14,629 nt of DNA, taken from positions 694 to 15,322 of the forward strand of contig PLNO01000115.1 in assembly GCA_003141795.1 (NCBI GenBank). Direction: 5' to 3'. This document shows positions 7,278-13,466 of this stretch, in pieces. Under the pieces are notes generated by a model. The model did no database searches. It was not told the DNA's origin and saw only the letters and a list, made by a program, of their open reading frames with translations. The position numbers and the translations under genes are program-made. The DNA comes from Spirochaetaceae bacterium (GTDB lineage Bacteria > Spirochaetota > Spirochaetia > SZUA-6 > Fen-1364). Every line of letters begins with the position of its first letter. Within the stretch, counting starts at the first letter, position 1.

Positions 7278-7303
7278 AGCGTCCCGCGCGTGCGCGGGAC
7301 GCT
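7278..7303 (-). promoter_or_regulatory. Intercistronic stem-loop between binding protein and permease genes
   Basis: AGCGTCCCGCGC and GCGCGGGACGCT form a perfect 12-bp inverted repeat around GT, giving an RNA hairpin with a 10-11-bp stem. It is 35 nt after the binding protein stop and 45 nt before the permease start. No T-run follows on the minus strand, so the likely role is 3'-end protection or partial attenuation giving more binding protein than permease, as known for malE-malF. Confidence 0.6.
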
Positions 7304-7337
7304 TGAGATTCGTTCCTGAGTATGACAGAGGGGCTGT

Positions 7338-8699
7338 CTATTGTCCCTGGAATATGGGCGTGATCTTGGGCATGATCTCGTTGTTGATCACGTCCGCGGC
7401 GCTCTTCTGGCCCAGCCAGACCTGCCCCAGTGCGGCCTCGATGACGTCGTCCATCTTCGCGAAGCTCGGCACGAAGTACAGGGGAAGCTGGTGCGAGTAG
7501 CTCAGGGCGAAATCCACGACCGCCGTCTTGTACTCCGGCGGATGGCGCGGGTTGCCGATCCACTTGTTGAGCAATGCGGGGTCCGTGTACCACTGCTTCT
7601 CGTTGGGGAGCCAGATCCCGCTCTGCAGGAGCGGCAACGAGCTCGACGGGTCCATGAGGAACTTGAGCAGGGTGAGCGACTCGTTGAGGTGCTTCGTGCT
7701 CTTGTAGACGACGATCGGGGTCCCGACCGACGTCGTGGCGAGGTTCTTCATGTAGGGGAGAACGCCGACGCCGAATTCCAGTCCCTGCTGCTCCTTGGTG
7801 ATGCCGATGCTCAGCAGGTCCCATGTGCCGTCGATTGCCATGGCCACCTGGCCGCTGAGCAGCGCGGTCGCCGCCGCGGTGGGGGTCTGCTGCGTGCCGG
7901 GCACGGGGCTGACGTGGTGGACATTGATGAGGTCAGCCAGCTTCTGGATTGCATCGATCGTCGCGGGGTCGTTCATGATGAGCTTCTTTCCGTCAGGGCT
8001 CACCATACCGCCGCCATTGCTCACCGCGAAGGTCAGCCAGGGCATCCACCACTGTTGGACCCACGCACCGAAAGTACGGACATTGCTCGCGTCGAAGTCT
8101 GCGTCGTTTGGCGTCTTGCCCGCAGCGTCCTTCGTGAGCTTCTTGGAGACTGACACGAACTGGTCCCAGGTCCACGCCTTGGAGGCTTCCGCCGGCGGAT
8201 ACGGGAGTCCGGCCTGATCGAAGATCTTCTTGTTGTACCAGAGGACCTGGATCTCATTGGCGACGCTGATGCCGACGATCTTGCCGTCAGGGGTGACGAA
8301 CTTGATGGCGTCCAGCTTTGCCGGCGCGTTCTTGTAGAAGCTGGTGAGATCCACGAACTGGTCGTTCATCCCCCAGGTCAGGACGTTCGGCTCGTAGAAG
8401 GTGCTCACGTCCGGCAGCGTCTTGCTCGCTGCGAGCGTCGTGATCTTGTCGCTGAACTCGGTGTTCGTCCCGAAGTGGAGCAGCTCCACCTTGACGCCAG
8501 GATTCGCCTTCATGAAGCTGTTGATGAGGGCCGTCGTCGTGTCGACCTCGTTCTGGTCGCCCCAGAATGCGTATTGCAGCGTGGCCGGTTGCCCCGACGC
8601 CGATGTCTTTTCCGTCGTGCCCGTTGCACCGAGAGACGCAGCGACCAGGAGCATGACTACCCCCGCGAATGTCGCCGCCATGAATAAGCCCTTTCGCAT
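7338..8699 (-). CDS. Extracellular sugar-binding protein of a CUT1 ABC transporter
   Basis: A 453-residue periplasmic receptor delivering an oligosaccharide to the two permeases downstream. The N-terminus is a Sec signal: MRK, a hydrophobic stretch at about 5-22, then a small-residue region ending near SLGATG. No lipobox cysteine is present, so the mature protein should be soluble in a periplasm. The mature part shows family-1 binding-protein features: LQYAFWGDQNEVDTTTALI, then FMKANPGVKVELL near the start; LPDVSTFYEP; and LWYNKKIFDQAGLPYPP. The ATG at 8699 has GGAGG 8 nt upstream; the in-frame ATG at 8756 lacks one and would add a non-signal extension. First gene of the operon, divergent from two AraC regulators. 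Substrate inferred from GH127: a small arabinofuranosyl glycan. Confidence 0.93.
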   Translation of the reverse strand: MRKGLFMAATFAGVVMLLVAASLGATGTTEKTSASGQPATLQYAFWGDQNEVDTTTALINSFMKANPGVKVELLHFGTNTEFSDKITTLAASKTLPDVSTFYEPNVLTWGMNDQFVDLTSFYKNAPAKLDAIKFVTPDGKIVGISVANEIQVLWYNKKIFDQAGLPYPPAEASKAWTWDQFVSVSKKLTKDAAGKTPNDADFDASNVRTFGAWVQQWWMPWLTFAVSNGGGMVSPDGKKLIMNDPATIDAIQKLADLINVHHVSPVPGTQQTPTAAATALLSGQVAMAIDGTWDLLSIGITKEQQGLEFGVGVLPYMKNLATTSVGTPIVVYKSTKHLNESLTLLKFLMDPSSSLPLLQSGIWLPNEKQWYTDPALLNKWIGNPRHPPEYKTAVVDFALSYSHQLPLYFVPSFAKMDDVIEAALGQVWLGQKSAADVINNEIMPKITPIFQGQ

Positions 8700-8836
8700 G
8701 GTTCGATCCTCCCTCCGTCCCGAAGATGCTCTTAACGTATCCGTCCGGTCCGGCATCGAGCAAGATGCGAGGTTCGAAGAAAAGGTGTACGATTCCGACT
8801 TTTCTGCAGGCTTGACAGGGATGGCATACTCTCTCC
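8700..8836. promoter_or_regulatory. Divergent control region between the CUT1 operon and the AraC pair
   Basis: These 137 nt must hold both promoters. I found no confident -35/-10 pair for either side. Candidate regulator half-sites are the direct repeat AAGATGC at 8723-8729 and 8762-8768 (39 nt apart), the overlapping inverted repeat GCATC-N6-GATGC (8753-8768), and GGTTCGA at 8700-8706 and 8771-8777. AraC-family proteins usually bind direct repeats, so these are the natural places to look. The repeats are short enough to be chance. Confidence 0.4.
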
Positions 8837-9706
8837 ATGCGAGACGGGTTGCGCCTCGTTTTCGGCGCGGGCTTCTCCTCGGTGGAAGCCTGTCATCAGG
8901 TCGCTGAACGCTCGGGGAAGCGGACGTTCCCTTCGGGCCGGTCGTATTCCCTGATCTTCAGCGCGAGCGGCGGTCTCATCGTATCCACCGCGAACGCGGA
9001 GATCAGGCTTCGTGCCCACGATGCGCTCGTGCTCGAGCCGCGGGGAAGCGGCGCAGTCTCATTGCGCTATTCGCGCGGTTCAGAGCTCTACCTCATCCGC
9101 TTCCGATGGGATCAGTGGGCAGGCGGGCATCCCCGCGAAACCATATACGTGCCGATGCATACGGCTGTGGTGCGTCCGGCACGACTCACCCACGTTCTCA
9201 GGATGTACACGGAGAGGGGGAAGCGACGAGGAGCATCCCGCTCGGTGCTCTACCATCTGCTCACCCTCGCGCTCGCCGAGCTCGCCCGCTCCTCGACGGA
9301 GGGAATCGCGGCGATGCCGCAGCAGGAGCCCTGCCGGGAGAGCATCGCTTCCCGCGTGGACGCTTTCGTCGCTGCCCACTACCACGAGCGGATCGGGACG
9401 CCTGAAATCGCCGCGGAGCTCCGCTACAACCCCGGCTACCTCGAGCATGCCTACCGGCTGGAGAGGCGCATGTCCATCCGCGACGCGCTCCATGCACGGC
9501 GCATGAGGGAGGCGCGCGCGCAGTTGCTGCTCCAGAGGACAGCGGGGATCGCACAGGTCGCGGTACTTTGCGGGTACACGGATCCAGGGTATTTCCGCAG
9601 GCTGTTCAAAAAGGCAACGAACATGACGCCGCGCGCGTACAGGGCCCTGAATGGGGCGCCACCCGAAAGCGCCTCCGATGCCGCACGACGCGGCCCCCTC
9701 TCATGA
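8837..9706 (+). CDS. AraC-family transcriptional regulator with N-terminal cupin-like domain (first of a tandem pair)
   Basis: A 289-residue DNA-binding protein. Residues of about 30-90 are a beta-rich sensing region (SYSLIFSASGGLIVS, LRAHDALVLEPRG) like the sugar-binding cupin fold of AraC. The C-terminal 100 residues carry two helix-turn-helix motifs: TPEIAAELRYNPGYLEHAYR and IAQVAVLCGYTDPGYFRRLF, the latter being the family signature ending in TPRAYR. The ATG at 8837 is the first possible start after an in-frame stop at 8813-8815, yet no Shine-Dalgarno sequence precedes it (CTCTCTCC), so initiation may be leaderless or weak. It is divergent from the CUT1/GH127 operon and overlaps the next regulator by ATGA. 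Expected to activate or repress the neighbouring sugar operon; the effector is unknown. Confidence 0.92.
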   Translation: MRDGLRLVFGAGFSSVEACHQVAERSGKRTFPSGRSYSLIFSASGGLIVSTANAEIRLRAHDALVLEPRGSGAVSLRYSRGSELYLIRFRWDQWAGGHPRETIYVPMHTAVVRPARLTHVLRMYTERGKRRGASRSVLYHLLTLALAELARSSTEGIAAMPQQEPCRESIASRVDAFVAAHYHERIGTPEIAAELRYNPGYLEHAYRLERRMSIRDALHARRMREARAQLLLQRTAGIAQVAVLCGYTDPGYFRRLFKKATNMTPRAYRALNGAPPESASDAARRGPLS

Positions 9707-10536
9707 TCTCCTTCGCACTTTCCAATGCCATCGAATCGCTCAACGGCGGGCAGTTCGTCTCACCCGGCTTCGGTACCCACGCAGTGCGGGTCATCGACTC
9801 CTACGAGCTCATATTCGTCACACGTGGCACCCTCGACCTGTTCGAGGGGGAGCGCACCTTCCACCTCGGGAGGAACCAGACCCTGCTCCTGTACCCGGGC
9901 GTCCGCCATGGCGGCCTCCTCCCTTACGCGCCCGACGTCAATTTCTACTGGGTCCATTTCCGGCTCAGCGATGCGGAAGCCTCGGGAACGGCAGTGGATG
10001 TGCCCAAGACGACGACGGTCACCGACCCCGAAGGTCTCACCGAGCTCTTCTGCAGGTTCATATCGGACCAGGAATCGGGGATACTCGATTCCTTCAGCGC
10101 GGCCCACCTGGTGGCCCTCATGGTATGCATCGCATGTGAGCACGCCGTTTCGTCGCGGACGGGACGTCCCTCGGGCGCGCGAAGGCTCGATCGGGAGGGG
10201 CTCGCCGAGGCTGTGGACGGTTTCATCAATGCGAACTGTACGGGACCGCTCACGGCCTCTTCGATAGCCAACGTGCTGCGCTACAACCCTGATTACCTCG
10301 AACGCGTATTCCGGGCCCGTTACGAGATGTCGATCACCGACGCGCTGCACCAGAAGAGGATCGGGAGGGCCCGGGCGTCGCTGAACAGCGAGCCCGGACG
10401 GAATATCAACGAGATATCATTCGAGTGCGGCTATTCGAATCCGCGCTATTTCCGGCGCATCTTCAAGCGCATGACCGGCTTGACGCCCCGCGAGTTCAGA
10501 ACGCTCTATGCGCGCACGCACATCAACACGCACTGA
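9703..10536 (+). CDS. AraC-family transcriptional regulator with N-terminal cupin-like domain (second of a tandem pair)
   Basis: A 277-residue regulator. The N-terminal domain (SYELIFVTRGTLDLFEGERT, then YPGVRHGG and a NFYWVHFRL strand) is a cupin-type ligand-binding fold. The C-terminal domain has helix-turn-helix one at TASSIANVLRYNPDYLERVF and two at INEISFECGYSNPRYFRRIF, ending TPREFRTL. Its start ATG at 9703 overlaps the TGA of the previous regulator by 4 nt, implying translational coupling; the longer in-frame ORF from 9568 is only the shadow of the upstream gene. Both regulators share the unusual LRYNPxYLE-x-x-(F/Y)R-x-x-x-x-MSI-x-DALH block, so they look like paralogues. Its stop is 3 nt from that of the convergent aldo/keto reductase. 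Confidence 0.93.
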   Translation: MISFALSNAIESLNGGQFVSPGFGTHAVRVIDSYELIFVTRGTLDLFEGERTFHLGRNQTLLLYPGVRHGGLLPYAPDVNFYWVHFRLSDAEASGTAVDVPKTTTVTDPEGLTELFCRFISDQESGILDSFSAAHLVALMVCIACEHAVSSRTGRPSGARRLDREGLAEAVDGFINANCTGPLTASSIANVLRYNPDYLERVFRARYEMSITDALHQKRIGRARASLNSEPGRNINEISFECGYSNPRYFRRIFKRMTGLTPREFRTLYARTHINTH

Positions 10537-10539
10537 GGC

Positions 10540-11496
10540 CTATGCGGACGGATTTCCCGCTGCGTCAAGCCGCCGCATCTGCTCGGCGCTGAGCGACACC
10601 GACAGGGCGCCGAGGTTCTCGTCCAGCTGCCCGACGCTCCCCGCGCTCACAAGCGGGAGAACGGCCGGCGCGGAATGCAGCATCCATGCGAACATCACCT
10701 GCACGGGAGTGGCACCCGCCTCACCGGCAACAGACTCCAGCGCGGCCAGACGCGCCGCCGTGTCAGGGCCCTGGTACTGGGCGGGAATCTGTCGATCCTT
10801 CCTCCCGGCATACGCCCCCCCCAGCGTCGGCGAATAGGCCAGAAGGACAAGCTCCCGCCCGTGGGCGGCGCAGTAGTCCAGCAGCTCCTCATCCGCGGCA
10901 AGCTGCGGATCGAAACGGGCCCCCGGTGCAGGCCTCAGGTAGGTGTGGCGCTGCTGGACGCAACAATAGGAGGCCATTCCTCCGCCGCGGCTCACGACCC
11001 GCGCCTCCTCGATGCGCCACGCGCGGTAGTTGCTGCATCCGATGAAGCGAAGCTTTCCCTCGCGATGCAGCTCATCGAAGGCCCCGAGGGTTTCTTCCAG
11101 AGGATCAGGCCTGTGGTCCTTGTGCGCGTAGTAGAGGTCGACATGGTCCACGCCCAAGTGTCGCAGGCTCCCCTCGAGCTCCTGGCGGATGATGCGGCGG
11201 GACAGCCCGTTGCCCACAGCGGGCGTGTTGAAGCCCACCTTCGTGGCGAGGAAAAGCTCAGCCCTGTTCTTCCTCTCCTTCATCCACGCGCCGAGCACGG
11301 TCTCTGATTCGCTCCCGTTGCCGCCCCACCACACGGCGTAGTTGTTCGCCGTGTCGATGAACCTTCCGCCCGCCTCATAGTAACGATCGAGCACGCCGAA
11401 GGACCCCTTCTGGTCGAGCTTCGTGCCGAAGTTCATGGCTCCCAGGCAGAGAGCGCTCACAGAAACGCCCGAGTCACCGAGTGCAAGTGTCTTCAT
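10540..11496 (-). CDS. Aldo/keto reductase family oxidoreductase
   Basis: A 318-residue cytoplasmic TIM-barrel enzyme expected to reduce aldehydes or ketones, or oxidise sugar hydroxyls, with NADP(H). The catalytic tetrad is complete: D48 (FIDTANNYA), Y53, K86 (FLATKVGF) and H125 (DLYYAHKDH). The N-terminal GDSGVSVSALCLGAMNFG and the late cofactor-binding region (LPLVSAGSVGQLDEN) are typical of the family. The ATG at 11496 has GGAGG 8 nt upstream; the in-frame ATG at 11514 has no ribosome binding site. It has a plausible own promoter and is not clearly part of either sugar operon, though a role in metabolising an imported sugar or its aldehyde products is possible. The substrate cannot be inferred from sequence alone. 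Confidence 0.93.
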   Translation of the reverse strand: MKTLALGDSGVSVSALCLGAMNFGTKLDQKGSFGVLDRYYEAGGRFIDTANNYAVWWGGNGSESETVLGAWMKERKNRAELFLATKVGFNTPAVGNGLSRRIIRQELEGSLRHLGVDHVDLYYAHKDHRPDPLEETLGAFDELHREGKLRFIGCSNYRAWRIEEARVVSRGGGMASYCCVQQRHTYLRPAPGARFDPQLAADEELLDYCAAHGRELVLLAYSPTLGGAYAGRKDRQIPAQYQGPDTAARLAALESVAGEAGATPVQVMFAWMLHSAPAVLPLVSAGSVGQLDENLGALSVSLSAEQMRRLDAAGNPSA

Positions 11497-11519
11497 GCAG
11501 GTCACCTCCCCCATCGGGG

Positions 11520-11548
11520 ATAGTAATCTCTCGACGGGGCAGCGGCAA
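11520..11548 (-). promoter_or_regulatory. Likely promoter of the aldo/keto reductase gene
   Basis: On the minus strand TTGCCG (11548-11543), a 17-nt spacer and TACTAT (11525-11520), each matching the sigma-70 consensus at 4 of 6 positions. It lies 23-52 nt upstream of the start, in the gap after the CUT2 permease operon. The gap has no convincing terminator, so read-through from the operon is also possible. Confidence 0.45.
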
Positions 11549-11581
11549 ATTCGTTGCGGACCCGTGCCTCTCTCCGGAGGT

Positions 11582-12529
11582 TCAGTCCTTCCGCCTGATG
11601 GCCTGCGTCGCCATCATGAGGATGATGATCGCGCCCTGCGCCATCAGCTTGCCCGGGTCGCTGATCTTGAGCATGGTGAGCAGGCCGTTCAGCAGGGTGA
11701 GTACGAGCACCCCGCCGACCGTCCCCGCCATCCCGCCTTCCCCGCCGGCAAACGTCGTGCCCCCGATGACCGTCGCTGCGATCGAGCTCAGGTCGTAATT
11801 GGTTCCCACGCTCGTCGAGGCGACACCGATATAGGCGGAAAGCATGAGCCCCGCAAAACAGGCGAACAACGAGCAGAGCATGTACCCTGCAATGATCGTC
11901 ATGCGATGCGGGATGCCGGAAAGCCGCGCAATCTGCGGATTCGCGCCGGTCGCGTAGAGTCGTCGGCCGAACCGGGTCCTCTTCAGGAGCACCCCTATCA
12001 TGATGAGGAGGACGACCCACACGATCATCGCCCACGGCAGCCCGGCGATCCGTCCCTCGGCTATGACGCGGAATCCCGGCGCGATATTCCCGATGGGCGC
12101 GCCCTTCGTATAGATGTAGGCGGCGCCCTGGAGGATGATGCCCATGGCCAGCGTCGTGATGATGGGCGGAATGCGGATGAAGACGATCAATGCGCCGTTG
12201 GCCGCGCCGACCAGCAGCGCGACCACCACGACCACGACCAGCGTCAGCGGGATGGCGCTGTCGCCTCCTATCATCATTTTTGCGGCAACGACGTTCGTGA
12301 GAGTGATGAGAGAGCTCACGGACAGATCGATTCCGCCGATCAACAGCGCAACCGTCTGGCCGATCGCTACGAGGCCGAGCGGGGCGGCCTGACGCACGAT
12401 GTCCAGCAGGTTCGAAAGCGCAAGCGACCGGGGGGCCACGACGCCGCGCGCGGCAAGGAGGAGGAGAAGGAAGCCAATGACGGAGAGCTGCTGCAGGGTC
12501 TGCCGAGTGATCCGGCGTCTATCGTCCAT
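11582..12529 (-). CDS. Simple-sugar ABC transporter permease, RbsC-like (CUT2), second of two
   Basis: An inner-membrane protein of 315 residues with about eight to ten hydrophobic segments. It carries CUT2 hallmarks: VALLIGGIDLSVSSLITL in the first third, YATGANPQIARLSGI in the cytoplasmic loop, and AATVIGGTTFAGGEG near the end. The ATG at 12529 (MDDRRR) follows GAGG by 7 nt and lies within the 3' end of the preceding permease gene, an 11-nt overlap; the longer ORF would need a TTG start with no ribosome binding site. It is the last gene of the ATPase-permease-permease operon and probably forms a heterodimeric pore with the preceding permease, as proposed for the YtfT/YjfF, LsrC/LsrD and RhaP/RhaQ pairs. 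The substrate is unknown. Confidence 0.93.
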   Translation of the reverse strand: MDDRRRITRQTLQQLSVIGFLLLLLAARGVVAPRSLALSNLLDIVRQAAPLGLVAIGQTVALLIGGIDLSVSSLITLTNVVAAKMMIGGDSAIPLTLVVVVVVALLVGAANGALIVFIRIPPIITTLAMGIILQGAAYIYTKGAPIGNIAPGFRVIAEGRIAGLPWAMIVWVVLLIMIGVLLKRTRFGRRLYATGANPQIARLSGIPHRMTIIAGYMLCSLFACFAGLMLSAYIGVASTSVGTNYDLSSIAATVIGGTTFAGGEGGMAGTVGGVLVLTLLNGLLTMLKISDPGKLMAQGAIIILMMATQAIRRKD

Positions 12530-13466
12530 GGCTTTTCCTCGACTCTCCAACGAAAGAGATCACCAGAGCGGCGAAAAGGATGAATCCTTTCACCACGTAC
12601 TGGAAATAGGCGCTGATGTGAAAGAGGTTCAGGAGGTTGTTCGAAAGCACGAGGACCGCCGCACCGGCCAGGCTGCCGAGAACGGAGCCGACTCCGCCCA
12701 GAAGCGAGGTTCCCCCGATCACGGCAGCCGTGATCGCATCCACGACGTAGGTCCCGCCGATCAGGGCGTCTCCCGAATAGATGCGTGCGGAAAGAAGGAC
12801 CCCGGCAAGCGCGGCGAATAGGCCGGCGCACACGTAGGCGCCGAAGGTGACACCGCGGACCCTGATGCCCGCCTTGCGCGCGTTCTCCGGGTGGTCGCCG
12901 ACGGCGTACAGCCTTCTGCCGCCGACGTGAAAGGAGAGGAAGCCCCACACGGCAACGTAGACCACGAGCACGACGATTGCCGAGACGGCAACGGGCCCCA
13001 ACTCGATGTTGAGGATCCCCGGCAGCAGCGAGTCCACGGTTCCCCCCGGCTCATTGCGGAGTAACAGGCCGAACCCCTTCACGACGGCCGTTGTTCCAAA
13101 GGTCATGAGCAGGGGCGGAATCCTGAAGAGCGTGACCCCCGCGCCGTTCAAGGCACCGACGGCGGCCCCTGCCGCCAGTGCGACGACGAGGAGAACCAGG
13201 GGAGGGATGCCGCCGCCGCCGAACGACAGGACGACGGTGGTCAGGCCGATGACGGCACCGATGGACAGATCGATGCCGCCGGCGATGAATACGATGCTCT
13301 GCGCCAGCGCGGCTATGGCGAGAGGCCCGAGCTGCCGCAGGAGATTGGAGAAGTTGCCCCCCGTGCGGAAGGTCGGAGAGAGGACGAGCGCGACTGCGAC
13401 GAAAAGCGCCACGAGGAGCCATGCAGGCACGGCCCGCGCCAGGTTGGAGCGAGTGGAGGAACGCAT
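12519..13466 (-). CDS. Simple-sugar ABC transporter permease, RbsC-like (CUT2), first of two
   Basis: An inner-membrane protein of 315 residues, a paralogue of the permease that follows and of equal length. The same landmarks are seen: SIVFIAGGIDLSIGAVIGL, YAVGDHPENARKAGI and AAVIGGTSLLGGVGS. The start ATG at 13466 shares one base with the ATPase stop (TGATG), and GAGG lies 8 nt upstream, so translation is coupled to the ATPase. Upstream in-frame codons to 13751 are the antiphase shadow of the ATPase gene. Two different permeases behind one two-domain ATPase point to a heterodimeric channel. The order ATPase, permease, permease matches E. coli ytfR-ytfT-yjfF, but no motif visible here assigns the sugar. 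Confidence 0.93.
   Translation of the reverse strand: MRSSTRSNLARAVPAWLLVALFVAVALVLSPTFRTGGNFSNLLRQLGPLAIAALAQSIVFIAGGIDLSIGAVIGLTTVVLSFGGGGIPPLVLLVVALAAGAAVGALNGAGVTLFRIPPLLMTFGTTAVVKGFGLLLRNEPGGTVDSLLPGILNIELGPVAVSAIVVLVVYVAVWGFLSFHVGGRRLYAVGDHPENARKAGIRVRGVTFGAYVCAGLFAALAGVLLSARIYSGDALIGGTYVVDAITAAVIGGTSLLGGVGSVLGSLAGAAVLVLSNNLLNLFHISAYFQYVVKGFILFAALVISFVGESRKSHGR

Noticed and set aside
7278..7303. Intrinsic terminator after the binding protein gene
   Set aside because: No T-run follows on the minus strand, and the downstream permeases need the operon transcript; better read as a processing or stability hairpin.
8812..8817. Perfect TTGACA as a -35 for the first AraC gene
   Set aside because: A -10 at normal spacing would fall on the ATG itself (about 8835), and the nearest TATAAT-like hexamer is only 7 nt away. 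It may be chance.
11423..12583. Long plus-strand open frame (386 codons) opposite the second CUT2 permease
   Set aside because: Composition is dominated by Arg, Asp, His and Gly, the usual antisense image of a hydrophobic membrane protein; no ribosome binding site or domain.
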